DNA of 64,000 bases, taken from contig CM049315.1 in NCBI GenBank assembly GCA_026874595.1, positions 34,366,164 through 34,430,163 on the forward strand. The letters run 5' to 3'. Of this stretch, positions 36,582 to 49,380 are shown piece after piece. Origin of the DNA: Sipunculus nudus (Eukaryota > Annelida > Sipuncula > Golfingiida > Sipunculidae). The translations under genes were made by a program, and so were the position numbers. Numbering within the stretch: the stretch's first letter is position 1; the number at the start of each line of letters is the position of its first letter. A model generated the notes under the pieces. It had not been told where the DNA came from, searched no databases, and saw only the letters and a program-made list of their open reading frames with translations.

Positions 36582-36798
36582 CACCCAAGTTGCTACAAAA
36601 CTACGACCTCCACATGACCTCAGCTCCATGACAATACGAAGATAATTGAGCTTAGCTTCTAGTTCTGACATTTTACTAGAGGTGGCAGCAGTGTTCTGTA
36701 GCTCTTTTAAGTAGTGGTTGAGCATTTTCCTCAAATCTTTCCCTTTCACATTTCCAAGGACAGACTTTGGCACAAATCTCTCCATACCACACTCTTTT
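36582..36798 (-). CDS. FRMPD4-like: FRMPD-like internal exon 4 (rest of F2, start of F3)
   Basis: This is the second-largest exon found, 217 nt: one base completing the previous codon, then 72 codons ending in phase 0. It begins (E)KECGMERFVPKSVLGNVKG and includes K-D-L-R-K-M-L-N-H-Y-L-K. Then comes a lineage-variable serine/threonine stretch (N-T-A-A-T-S-S-K), then L-E-A-K-L-N-Y-L-R-I-V-M-E-L-R, and finally C-G-G-R-S-F-V-A-T-W-V. The last part is the family's 'Y-G-G-R-x-F-x-A-T-L', the entry into the PH-like F3 lobe. The acceptor is TTTACAG. The donor GTAAGT follows GTG, and using the GT three bases earlier would drop a valine. It is followed by the shortest intron in the window, 1196 bp. 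Confidence 0.94.
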
Positions 36799-38859
36799 CT
36801 GTAAAGATATGAAAATAAAAAAAATGACAGAAAAACAGCAAACCAAAAACAAACCTTGCTCACTATGACACTGAGGCAGTCATGTCATTGTGATTTTATC
36901 AGTTTCTTTGTCCATTCTCAAATCCTCCTAATCCTATGATCATTTTTTTGCCTAAGCACAAATATCCCAATGCCATTCCCTTAATTTCAATACCTGTTCA
37001 ATTCTTTCGCTTGCTGATGTGAGCAATTGGCCTAAATCACTTATATATACAGTGCTAAACTTCATGTACATGAGATTACATTTCTGCCATATTCAATTAA
37101 TCACTTTTTTTTCAATATTTTCATTTCCATGATTTGAATTCTACATATTCTGGAGATAAAATTACAAAATAGCCAGATTATTTTTCTGTTTGAATCAAAG
37201 TTTGCTTTTGTGTATACCTAGGATAAATAACATGAGATCCCCTGGCCTCCAAATATATGTCCACATGTGGTAAATTTCAAATGAAGGAAAACTTTCAGTT
37301 ACAAAATATTAGTTCTTTAACAATCATGTTATAACAGGTGTCAATTTGAAAAAAAAATCATTTATGGAACATTTATCTACATCTTCTGAAAAGAATGATA
37401 GAAGAATCTAAAAGGCTGATCTCAGAAATTATATTATAATATAATTCCACCATCAGTCAAAAGCAAACATTAATGAAAAATAAATTAAACATTTCTGTTT
37501 CTGCTTAGAACACTAGGGGTGCTGTTCAGCAAACTTGGTGATATTTACTATCATTTAAAATAAAGCACTCCAGAAGATATATCAGGCTTCTGGTATTATC
37601 TGACAGATAATGCGGCTCAAGATTAAGCAAGGTACCAAAAAGAGATGTTTTTATTTATCAGATTTGATTGGCCAGCATAACGGGTATTCATGCTTATATA
37701 AATGAGTGCAATTTAAGAACCTAGAAATATATGTAGAAGTAATGCAATCTCCGCTAAACTCCTGAAATGAGAAAAAGCAAATGATACAAGACTGTTTGTA
37801 ATAATTATCTCAGAGATAACAGAGACACGGGCAGACTTTTTAGACATGGACAGCCTAATGTTAAAAAAAATGCCCTGACAGGTACTCACTCAAACATATA
37901 AAATGTTAATTAAAAAAGGTTCAAGAAAGGAAAAGTATTGAAGACTATTAAATGAATATCGAAGGAAAAATGCAGGAACCTGTTTGATAGAAGAAATACA
38001 GGGTGTTTAAGGTGGATGGAATCTTGTAAAAATATTTTTTTTACCCTAACAATAAAGTTTAATCTGAAAGTATGGGACTATTTTTCTTGTAAAACAGCAA
38101 AAACTACAACAGAAGCAAAAACCTTTTCAAGCCTGAGGTATTATTTTTCAAATAAAGACGAACTTGATTTTTCATTTAGACAATAGTTAAAACAACAATG
38201 GATGCCGAAAATTTAACAAAAGCGGCAATTTCTTATATGAAGTCAACAAAATAAATTGCATTAAAATATTACATATATATATATTTCTGTGGACTTTTTG
38301 GGTATCCAAAAAATAAGCATTAACCTTGGCCCAATTTGTTTGACATGAAGCAAAAAACTCAAGTAGCATTTTTGTGTATATGTGAAAACAGAGACCCCCA
38401 TGGCCTTTGTTTTATCTAAATGCAAAATATGTCAAGTCTGACAAGTATTTATCACCTTACAATTGTTTTCTGTGACAAATGCTGTTAAAATAATTAAATC
38501 TTCATGGAAACCACACACCCAACCTGTTTATGCTAAATGTATATATGCAATGAAAATGAAACTCTTATTAACAGCATGGGAGTTAACTTTGGGAGTTTAT
38601 TAGATTGCAAATTAGTACATACCACATTCAAGGCAAGGTCCCCACACACCTAAGCCCAATGACCTATGTTTTTAGTTCATTATTACTTACACTCATTCAT
38701 CCAGGCGATATATCTTTATTTTTTTTATGGTTTAAAATTTTTTTGTAGGAGGTAACCTCCTTTCTTTAATGCTAGCCTAACTAATTATATGTACATCTAA
38801 AGAATTCCATTCTGGTTTCTGACTCAGTGACAGGGCAGTATCATGCACCTCCTCTCAGG
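36799..38859. other. Intronic sequence (intron between exons 3 and 4), first part
   Basis: AT-rich; no gene, repeat family or conserved element recognised. Confidence 0.5.
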
Positions 38860-39140
38860 CATTGTATATCCTAGTGTTACCCAGGCAAAGTGACGACTGC
38901 ACCTGTGGGCCCTGAGTGTGTAATCGTCCCAACAGGTTCCTGGGTCTTACCAGTAAGGGAATCCCAGAAAGCACAATTATTTGTGAGGGAAACATGGCCA
39001 TGGGGCGCTGTCTTCCCATTAAACATGAAAAGTGCTCATACTGGGTAGGGGCGACAGTGAAAAAATCTCACCCCCTTCATACCCACTACCTCCCGGCTTT
39101 AAGTCCTGTGCTCTACCCCTGTGCAACAGAAGCTGGTCAT
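38860..39140 (-). mobile_element. Candidate tRNA-derived SINE
   Basis: GC-richer than its surroundings. Read on the minus strand from about 39140, it has a tRNA-like head: TTGCACAGGGGTAGAGCACA resembling a D-arm/A box, then about 30 nt later TAGTGGGTATGAAGG, which approximates the B box GGTTCRANNCC. A body follows with GTCGCCCC, AGCACTTTTC and AACCTGTTGGGACG. The B box is degenerate and no poly-A tail or target-site duplication was located, so this is provisional. The 105-codon plus frame (38916-39233) is not a gene. Confidence 0.4.
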
Positions 39141-39998
39141 TTTTTAATGTTAATAAATGTATCTAACAGAAATAAATTTATGAATCTTATCATTTTATTT
39201 TATCACTGGATAACATTTGTACAATACTGTTAACACATAGATACTGAATAAGATCTGTATTTGAACGTCTCATGCGGTGTGCCTTGGCTAACATGGTTTC
39301 TGTGTGAATTAATTTGTATTATGAACACTAAAAAAATTAAAGGCCCTGAAAACCAATACAATAGAGGTCATAGATTTGAAATGGATGACAGGAATTGCCA
39401 TGATCTTGCAAATAAAGTAAAGTAACAAACTGGTAACAGTGAGTCAAATTTAATAATAAATAATATCTGCTTGCAGTCTAAGACCTAAAAAGTAAAAAAT
39501 CTCTGCATGATTGCAAAATAAAAGGAGAAAATACAAAATCTTTTTAGATGATGATTTCAAAGACAGAGTATGATAGCTGTAAATATATATATCTCAACTA
39601 ACCTTGTACTTTTATGAAAAAAAATTCTGTGGATCAGTTAGTACAAGCTGTAAACAAACCCAGTTCTGAGATAAATTTTAGATCCTGTAGATATTTCAGA
39701 TGGGGATATGGATGCTGACTCTGTGTGATGAGCTACTCAGGTTTAATGAATCTGTGAATATCCTATGCATGTGAATTTCTTTTTAGTGACACACACTGAG
39801 TCAGTAAGCCAATCCAATCTATGTGACAAATCCCCTTTTGTGCAGGATCTGTTTGTACAGGATAAAATATGATGTAAAACTCATAATGTGCAGTTGCTAA
39901 TTCCTTACTAAAGTTGGAGGAAGATTAAGTCAGATGTATGTAACAATATATGTGACACTAATTATAAATCATATATATATATTATCTTTGTGCATAAT
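39141..39998. other. Intronic sequence
   Basis: No feature recognised. Confidence 0.45.
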
Positions 39999-40847
39999 TG
40001 TATCCGCCAAAACAGAGTTTTGCGGATACCTTGTTTTCAGCCCACCGCCGCTGCCACTGCATAGGTGTCCAGAGAACTCCTCCGTAACAGCTGGGCGGAA
40101 TTTTACGAAACCCTGGAATATGTTCGGGTCACATGTGAACTGCTTGCCCCTATTTTGTTTTGACATCTGACCTTTCTTCTGTGCTCTGCGTCCATCTGTG
40201 CGTCTGTTTTGACACATTTACCCACATATCTCAGGAACCGTTTGACCAATCAGGAAAAACGTTTGCACACATGTAGCCCTTGGGTAGCTTTATAACATAT
40301 ATAAAAATGGTGGCGCCACCTGCAACCATTTTTGCACAGCGTCCGTCTGTTTGTCTGCTGTGGGATAAAATCACTCATATCTTTGCATTGATTGGACCTA
40401 TCCACCTGAAATTTTGCATGTGTATACATCCTGGACAGCTTTCTTGATTTTATGAGAGGTGGCGCCACCTACATTCATGTTTATGCTGCAGACATCCAAG
40501 CTCATAACTCGGGAACCGAATGACCGATTGGGCCAAAATTTTGCATGTGTATAGATCTCACATAGATCTTTATTATAGGCCAAACTGGTGGTGCCATCTG
40601 GAACGATTTTTGCAGAGCGTCTGTCTGTTTGGCTTCCGTAGGATAAAATCACTCATATCTCTGCAGTGGTTTAACTTTTTGCATATGTATACAACTTGTT
40701 TCTGGATTTTGTGGTAGGTGGCACAACCTACATACACATTTCGGCTGCAGACATCCATGCTAATATGCAACACACCTCACTCTATTTCCTCTTGCCACTC
40801 AATACTTGCCTCACTTCACCCGTCCCACTCTGATTTGGGCGGATACA
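39999..40847. mobile_element. Foldback/MITE-like element with 20-bp inverted ends and internal repeats
   Basis: The left end TGTATCCGCCAAAACAGAGT and the reverse complement of the right end, TGTATCCGCCCAAATCAGAG, agree except for one inserted base and one substitution. The left end also folds on itself (GTATCCGC, AAAAC, AGA, GTTTTGCGGATAC; 40000-40029). The interior has about four diverged units of 130-150 bp with CTCATATCT, TTTTGCATGTGTATA, the palindrome GGTGGCGCCACC (40309-40320, 40458-40469) and GTCCGTCTGTTTG. The frames on both strands are repeats of each other and are not genes. No target-site duplication was evident, so the exact ends and class are uncertain. Confidence 0.65.
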
Positions 40848-43800
40848 CGTAGTCGCTTGTCGACTTCCCATATTCTAGTTAAATCTTGATGTTACCTAGT
40901 AAAGTTTCTGTCTGAATAATCATTTACATTAGAAATATTCGAGATTGATGAAAAATATAATGTAGGTATTTGAGGTTAAACAGTTACATATATCCTGACC
41001 TAGTGCTAAATTCTCAGCTTCATCCTTTACATTAGAAACAATAGATTAGACATTTCAAGCTAATCAAATATGGTAGACATATTCAGCATTTAAAGTGAGC
41101 ACCACCTGACCTAGATGCTCTACAAAGTACAATGTATGTCACAAAGTAAGACATGTCACATATATGTTGGAAACTCATACAGCTATCATGCAGTATTATA
41201 ATGGAACTTAACTTTGTTTGGTCACTTACATTCAGCTTGACGCAAAAATGTCTGGATAAAAATCAAGTAAAACGTGAAAGCGGTGAGACTGATGTGACAG
41301 CGACGGCAGATGATGTAGGGACAGCATCTTCGCCGATAAATCAATCTGCTGGGTGTCTCAGCATTATACTAAAACTGGGTCATAAGTCCTTCCATTCAGC
41401 CCATTGATCCCTAGAATGCCTGTCCTGCACTCCAACTCACAGCTGCTGGTGTCTCAGCCTCAGAAATCACTCTCACATCACTTTCCCTGATCCCGAGGAT
41501 GTGGACGAGGGCACACGTTTATTACATTTGTGACCTTCATTATATTGAAATCACTTCCAATATTAGCACTGGACAATGGGAAGGATTCGAGTAATTGCCC
41601 CCATGGTTCAAATAAGCATTCTTCTCCTCTTTGGATCACCTTCCATTATGTAGCATATCACGTTATGTCACCTTGAAATTTTGTGACCTTGAGTTACCTA
41701 CCGGTATGACTTATTATACCGCTAACTACATCTTATTGTAATTAACTTTGACAACCTTAATCTGTATTCCTTATGCAGGCCATACAGTGTTTTTATGATC
41801 ATTGTGCCACTTCATATCAAATTCATATATGTTTAAATATCTAGGTTCTGTGCATTTCACCTTCTATCAAGAATATCTACTACTTGTAATGAACTATAAT
41901 GACTTTGACCTGTATTTAATGTAATTACTATGTAAGAATAATAAATTGTGAAGACAGCACCATGTTTTCCCTGATGATCTATGTATTTATGGCAAACAAT
42001 GAATTAAATTAGAAGAAATTAAATGACCTTGACCTTCAAAGGAAGTCTCAAATGGTCAGGTTGTAATATAATATGCTGTATATATGATCTGAAGACACCT
42101 TAAATGAGCGGGTCTCAATGTTTCTTCAGGGATGTTTCATCATATTAAAGAATCTTAGTAAAAATGCAACTGGGTTACTCTGCACTTACATTAAAATTTA
42201 TGTCCCTTTGTCAAAACCTTCTACAATCAATGAAGATGGGTATTGCCCCTGAATTGTCCTGCAAATGTTATTCTTTAAATCAGCTTTATGCTGGAATGCT
42301 GAACAACAAAAACTGAAACTGAGATTCCATATTAACACCTTTTGGAATGCTTGTCGAGAGATTTCGCATGTGCCAGGATGGCAATATGCATCCATTTTTC
42401 CTATGCATCGCTCTAGAATACCATGCTGAACTGGAAAATTTGCTACATGTAGAGATTTGTTTTGTTGGATGTGCATATATGCAGCTTTAATGGAATCTCA
42501 CCTTAAACTATTTATTTAATATTGTTTTTATCCAATCTACATATTGGATTCACATTTCATTAAAATGGAATCTAAGCTTAATGTATGGTTAATGTAAATT
42601 TACTTTAATCTGCTTTCAGCTATTACATTTAATTTCCTTGAATCTTCTATGTGCAGCAGACCTATCTATGAACTCTGTGACCTTCATCGCATATTCATTT
42701 AATGAATAATCATAAGCACTGTACTATCAAGCCACCAATCAAGTGACCGTAATTATTGAAATGCATCAATCATCCAACAAACACACAATTTGCATAATTT
42801 ACAGAGCTCTGTCAAACAGAACACATGTAGTCTGTACCAGTAATCATGTCTACATGCTTCCAAGATATTTTTTTATACATAGGAGACAATATAAAAGTTC
42901 TAGGCTAAAAGTTACAGGAGCCAAGATTACTCTGACTACCAAGTAAATAATAATGTCTTACCTGGTATGTAATTCGTATGAGACAAATAATCCAAAATAT
43001 TGCAAGACAGTTCATAATAATAAACAACAGAGGACAGCGATACCAGTTGATGACATATACACAAGATCTTGTGTCACTGACCTTTGTGACATCATTATTA
43101 CGTTGTAAGCAGCTCTTTCTACCATGGGAACGGAAAACCTTCTGTGCCGGACCATTTTTTTGGGTTTCACTATAATAATTAGGTGAAAAGGGAGGAGCAT
43201 TTGGGCTGTGGTGAATAGGTCAATTAGTTCCAGAAGAAACTATGAGAGAATTTAATTTTTTGTACATTTTTTTTTAATCTGAAACTCTCAAATGTGGAAA
43301 TTCAATCAAATATTCTGTAACCTGTCCTTCCATTAAAAACTTAGGATTTTCCTCAAAAGTTACTTTTAACTTTAACCTTCTTTGGCAAAGGGAGGAAAAT
43401 TGAGTCATCTGATTGGCTTGACACTCTATCTGCACAACGTGTCAGATTTTTTATACGATGAAGCCAAGATACACCCACATCTTCCTTCCACGCTGAGTGC
43501 TATTTTGGGAACATTTCTGTTCACATTTCCTGCTATAATGATCTCCAGCCTGATTCCTGAGTGGTATTTCTGTAATCTTCAGGGATCAATGATCCTGGCG
43601 TCTTTACTATACCCATTCTGTCTGCTTCAGACTGATGGCAGATATTGCTACAAATCGCAGCACCATCAGATCTCAGCTTGACAGACCAAGACTTATTTTT
43701 TATTGACTCAAAATTTCCATCATCTTCATGTCAATGAAACGACATCTTAGTCATCTGATCTTCAAAGATAGAAGTTGAATCTTGTCAACATATTTCAGCA

Positions 43801-46716
43801 GATAATGCAATCACCTGCAGGAGTACAGCTCCATCTCCTCTAAATTAGGAAATATGAGGTTCTTGGGGGTTTTCATATTTAGTGACATAATATTTTGCCT
43901 GGAATATTATAATAAATTGTTACTTGTGATTAATTCAGGGAGTACTTTTACTTATAGTCTCCTTTCAGGTTTATAATGAGATTAACATTTTGTTTTTGAA
44001 AATTCTGCCTCTACTGTTATAAAAGGGTCATATATATTCATTATTATATCTGCCATCTGTTGTAGCATTGAGTAAGAATGCTATTATATGATGACATTTT
44101 CAGCCTAGTTAAGTGTTCATCTGCTGATATAGGAATTTTTCTAATTTTCAATAATTTATGTATCAGATTCACTTACTTCCTCTTTCATATACATATATTA
44201 ATTCATATGGTGGGAGTAACATCCTACTCCTGAAGTCTGAGGTTTTAAATCATTATTAAGGTGTCTGCAATAATTCTGTATTTCAGATTTGGCCAAATTT
44301 GTTAAAATTTGCATGCCGATATGTATGTGGGGATGTCATCATGCACATCTTTTCACTTTTCACCAACTTATTATACTGTGACTGCAAACAGGCCACAATT
44401 TAAATAATGCTCAGAGGAGTACAATTTTTAAAAGGCCAAGTAAAGAATGCACAAAAATGCAGGGACTGTTACTAAATCTGATTTGCAGGATACTTTGACC
44501 AGCGTGAACATGAATAAAAGTTTGCATCAAAATAGCAAACCGCAAACTGATAAAGAAATATTTTAACAAAAAGATGGAAGAAAGATTTAAGAGGAGGGAA
44601 TGGCAGACTTCTGTATCAAACTTCAAATTGTTAGCACATGAAGCTGGGCAGAGACAAGGTGATATGATATACATGCTGGTCCCTTGGCTTAGGTGGCACC
44701 TTATTGACTGGCTATTCCCTGTTTGATGACACATCAGAAATTGGTGTCATTTGAGGGCTCAGTTTCCATGTTATATCAAATCAAGCCTTTATGCTCTGAT
44801 GGTAGTAAATAGCACATATTGATCCAATCTAGCTTGGCACTTATTTTTCCTATACAAAACATTTAGACATGACTTTAGGCCCTTAACTTTGAATGACAGA
44901 GAGAAAATGACTACATCTATCATATCAGATATCAGCTTTAATGTAAAATTTTCTATTTTACCACATGCTCCTAAAAGTTTAGATGACAATATTGCTTTTC
45001 CTTAGTTTATCTTCAGCATATAAAGTTAGATGAAATTTAAGAAATACGCCTTTCATAGGTAAGCTGTTAATGCAAGTTTATGATAAATGTGTAAATCTTT
45101 CATAAATATTTTTCTATTCAATTATGTGAAGCCATTTGAAAGTGACCTCATATACCCTGACATTTTACTGGCTTGAAGGTCACTTTCACTCAAACATCAG
45201 GTGCAGAGAATGCAGACTACAATATTTCTTAGACGTCCATATTCCTGCACACCAGTTTCAATTTTCTGGAGCAGACAGTTTTACAATGTTAAACTTTCTA
45301 CAAGATTTTTTCCATATATTTATTTTAAGTACAGCTCATATTCCATTATATCCTGAAAGGTCACATCATAATTTTTAATGAATAATACTGTAATTCAGAC
45401 TGTTCTGGATTTCAGAGTCTAGAGTTGACGACTTCAATGGTCCTGAACCTACCATGGAGAAATCAGGTCTAGTCCATCTAGAGTCCAGTTGAAAAAAATC
45501 TTCAAATTGTCACCTTCAGGCCTGATGTTAAGATTGGGAAAAGACATCACAAAGACTAAGATAGATAAACTATTAAAAGAATATTTCAAACACAATTAGA
45601 TTGGTCCATACTGAATTCCATCTTGAATGTCCAAATAGAGGTCTAAATGTAATTTCAGATAAAAGTTAAAATGAAACATGAATGGAAATAAAAATACACA
45701 TGAATATCTCTGATTTCCAATTTTTTATTTTTCATAAAAATATGATATTTATTGGACCCTGACTTGGACTAGGTTTCTAAAAGACTCAGACTCAAAAAAG
45801 ATTGGATCACTGAAATGACTGCTGGTCCTCTGACAAGATCTGATGTGATATTATTGTTGGCTGTCATGAGCACTGATCTAAAAAATAAATATGTTATTAT
45901 TAAATTAAGTTCAGACTATCTTGTCATAAATATACTGATATTCCATCAATTTCATGTTATGGTCTGATATAGAAAATCAATATCAATTTTGCTCCATATA
46001 TCCAGCCTTTATCAATAGAAGGTTTATTACCCTGGGCTGTACCAAAAAGTGCATGTGAATTTTCTCAGAAATAGGTTTACTGGTTATGAGATAGTTAGGT
46101 AAATAAAAGTTTGAGTTTAGCATGAATTTGAGAAATTAGGAAATGCTTAGGCTTCATACAGATTTGAAAGGCATTCTGTTCTCAGCTGGCCATGTATGCA
46201 AGAAAACTGTATGGAGACTGTAAAATCTTATTCTTCAGAGGATCCTGAAATTTGATAAGATTGAGATATTGTTACATTCACATCAGGCTGGTTGCATCAA
46301 GAAAACCAGCAATATTTGACAATAACTAATCATTAAACAGCTGTCATAGTCAGGTCCTCTGACAAATAAAACATGTTTTATCTTAAATTTCAATTTTAAT
46401 CTAATCTAAATTGATCAGATTCCATATAATCAAGCTATCCAGAGTTATTATTTTGAGTTTTCTTTACATATTTGTTCTAAAGTTTCAGCAGGTAGCATGA
46501 CAATTCTTCAGTTTCCAATCATTTAAAATCTTATCTAACTAAAAGGCAAATTTAAAGGTTGGATGTTATAAGACTATGGAAATTATATTATATGCTATGC
46601 ATCACAATACCAGTAAAGGATAAATTATAAAATTATCTTGATATTAATGATACCTAGTACAAATAAGGTGAAAGTTTTAACAGATTCTAGTAACAAACTT
46701 TATCTTGGTTTGCACT
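40848..46716. other. Intronic sequence
   Basis: About 5.9 kb, AT-rich. Frames such as 41153-41407, 43382-43681 and 44411-44734 have no recognisable domains, no family resemblance and no supporting splice context. I see no repeat family here. Confidence 0.5.
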
Positions 46717-47752
46717 TTTCTTGTGTTTGTCCATGTCTTGTGTTTTCCCTTTTCTTGTGTTTGTCAATGTCTTGTGTTTTCCCTTTTCTTGTGTTTGTCA
46801 ATGTCTTGTGTTTTCCCTTTTCTTGTGTTTGTCCATGTCTCGTGTTTTCTCTGATCTTGTGTTTGCCCATGTCTTGTGTTTGTCTTTTCTTGTGTTTGCC
46901 AATGTCTTGTGTTTGTCCTTATTTGTGTTTGTCCATGTCTTGTCTTTTTTCCTATCTTTTGTTTTTGTATGTCTTGTGTTTGTCCATGTCTTGTGTTTGT
47001 CATTTTTTGTGTTTAACCATGTCTTTTGTTTGTCCTTTTCTTGTGTTTTCCATGTCTTGTGTTTGCCTTTTTTTATGCCCATATTTTACATTGGTCCTTT
47101 TTTTGTGTTTGCCCATGTCTTGTGTTTGTCCTTTTCTAGAGTTTGCCCATGTTTTGCATTGTTTTTTTCTTGTGTATGCCCATGTCTTGTGTTTGTCCTT
47201 ATCTTGCATTTGCCCATGTCTTGTGTTTGTCCTTTTTCATGTTTGTCCATGTCTTGTGTTTGTCTTTTCTTGTGTTTGCCCATGTGTTGCTTTTGTTTTT
47301 TCTTGTGTTTGCTCATGTCTTGTGTTTGTCCTTAATTATCTTGTGTTAGCCCATGTCTTGTGTTTGTCCTTTTTTGTTTGCAAATGTCTTGTGTTTGTCG
47401 CTTTTTTGTGTTAGCCCATGTCTTGTGTTTGTCCTTATCTTTTGTTTGTCCTTTTTTGTGTTTGTCATTTTTTGTCTGTCCATGTCTTGTGTTTATCTTT
47501 TCTTGTGTTTGCCCATGTTTTGCATTTGTTTTTTTCTTGTGTTTGTCCATGTCTTGTGTTTGTCCTTATCTTGTGTTTGCCCATGTCTTTTATCTGTCCT
47601 TTTTTGTGTTTGTGCATGTCTTGTGTTTGTCCTATTCTGTGTTAGTCCATGTCTTGCATTTTTTCTTTTCTTATGTTTGCCCATATCTTGCATTTGTCCT
47701 TTACTTGTGTTTGCAAATGTCTATTGGTTGTCTTTTTCTTGTGTTTGACAAT
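46717..47752 (+). repeat. Large minisatellite, 34-bp unit made of two 17-bp halves
   Basis: About 30 diverged units. The consensus is CTTGTGTTTGTCCATGT followed by CTTGTGTTTGTCCTTTT, two related 17-mers, giving a 34-bp period. The strand is almost devoid of A-rich stop codons, so all three plus frames and the minus frames stay open for long stretches (up to 258 codons, 46638-47414). These read as C-V-C-P-F-L-V-F-A-H-V-L or K-H-K-T-W-T-N-T repeats. The period is not a multiple of three, so the peptide repeat shifts frame every unit, which argues against coding. Confidence 0.95.
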
Positions 47753-49243
47753 GCTGTTGTATCTCTCATAATATATCCATAAAATCACAACTCAGTGACT
47801 TGTATTCAAGCTTTAATGGTGGCATGCTTGATACTAAACTACACATGCTGGATTACCACTTCCGGCTGTAGAGACTAGAGATTACCATATTATGGTAATA
47901 ACTTCAAATAACATTAAACAAGGATTTCACAAATGCCATGTTTTTTTCCAGTCTGTCCCAGACTTTCCTTTATTCTTGTCTTTATTCTTGTCTTGTTCTT
48001 GTGTTAAAGCTGTCCAGTTTTTGATATCGTCTTTAGACTTGTCTTGCTATGTGATTTGTTTAAAACCACTTTCTCACCTTAATCTGTTAGCATTTCCTTC
48101 TAAAGTGAAAGACTGTGTGTAATTTGTTGAATATGAGGTTAATATCTAGTGGCTAATAAAATCAACAAACTCTCTCTAATCATATAGGAACAAATTGTTT
48201 AATTTATAGACAGTGACCACTTGTTTGATCAGTATCAAGTGTATCATCTGAAGTTCATATGTTATATGTATAAACTGCCCTCTCACTTTTGTAACATATT
48301 CTAAAACTAGCATTTGAGGTACTGTAATGTTTGATCTATAATTTTTATTATATCTGACCTGATGAGTTAATCTAATCTTACCAAGATCACCTTTCACCCA
48401 CCGGCTGTTACTTGATTCTTATTAACAGATGGTGTCTTACTAAGTCAATAGTCCCTTACAAAGTTACTATGTCAATGACAATGTCTCGAGGTAGCCTGCC
48501 CTAAGTGAGGAAAGATAAGTATGCAATGTTTTGTCTCATACTGACAGTTCTCATTGTATCAATGGTTTCTCATTCATAGAATGGACAGCAGGTATGCACA
48601 TTTTGTAATACGTGTCCCTTGCCATGTTTCACTATAGACAGATGCTTAATATATAACTTTCATGGTATCATTCTTTACATTTGAATGTCAAATGCTAGTT
48701 ATCTCATAACCATAGAAGAAATTTATGATAATTTACGGTCTAGTTCCAGGGTTCATTTCAAGAAAACAAAGTTCCCTGATTTCTATCAGATTAAAAAGAA
48801 AAAATAAATATAAAATTACAGATTTTTTTCATTTTATTTCTAGTTTGATGCATCTTAAGAGTTATTCCAGCAAATAGAAGTTGCACTGAACATGATGAAA
48901 TTAATACAAACTAGTCTGTATTGAATGTGTGATGACTGCATGATGTTCACTAAAATGCATTGTAGCAAGAGAGAGCTAAAGAGGGACTACCCCTCTAAAA
49001 AGGACTTACCATTCAGTAGATGTATTTAAGAGAAAATATAACATTCTATTTTGTCCTTGGAAAATCAAATTCCCTGAATTTTACTCAAGTCCCTGACTAG
49101 TAACATGGAAACTCATTTTCGAGGTTTTTCTTGTTTTTCAAGATGTCCCAGAACCCTGAGTTTCAACAAACATTACGTCTTGTGTTTAAATATCCTTCTG
49201 CCCAATATCAGTGATCTAATCTATAAATACCACTTCTACTTAC
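47753..49243. other. Intronic sequence next to exon 3
   Basis: No gene or repeat recognised. Confidence 0.5.
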
Positions 49244-49380
49244 TCGTAAGCCTTGAGAGAGATCTTCCCAATGACATTATTTCCAAGGGCATGCTGGTAT
49301 ATATGCAAGGCAGCGAGGCGCAAGGCTGTTTCATACTTAAGTTCCGAGGCAAACCGTTCCTGTATGACATCATTGCAGCA
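49244..49380 (-). CDS. FRMPD4-like: FRMPD-like internal exon 3 (FERM lobe F2)
   Basis: This exon has 137 nt: 45 full codons plus two bases, phase 0 in and phase 2 out. It starts CCNDVIQERFASELKYETAL and continues R-L-A-A-L-H-I-Y-Q-H. The run C-N-D-V-x-Q-E-R-F-x-x-E-L-K-Y-x-x-A-L-R-L-A-A-L is a hallmark of the F2 (acyl-CoA-binding-protein-like) lobe in FRMPD proteins. The end, K-I-S-L-K-A-Y, corresponds to the family's 'K-I-S-L-K-Y-I-E-K' and is completed by the first base of the next exon. The acceptor is TTTCTCAG above 49380. The donor GTAAGT is used in preference to a position two bases away, because only this choice joins in frame to the next exon. A plus-strand frame at 49105-49410 is its antisense shadow. 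Confidence 0.93.

Noticed and set aside
43382-43681. 99-codon hydrophobic plus frame resembling a small membrane protein
   Set aside because: Single frame without family match, in the middle of an AT-rich intron, without splice or promoter context; chance is sufficient.
44411-44734. 107-codon minus frame
   Set aside because: No motif, no joinable splice sites to the FRMPD frame, and biased hydrophobic composition.
46638-47414. 258-codon plus-strand reading frame with C-V-C-P repeats
   Set aside because: It lies across a 34-bp minisatellite and is open in several frames at once. The peptide period breaks every unit, and there is no start or splice context.
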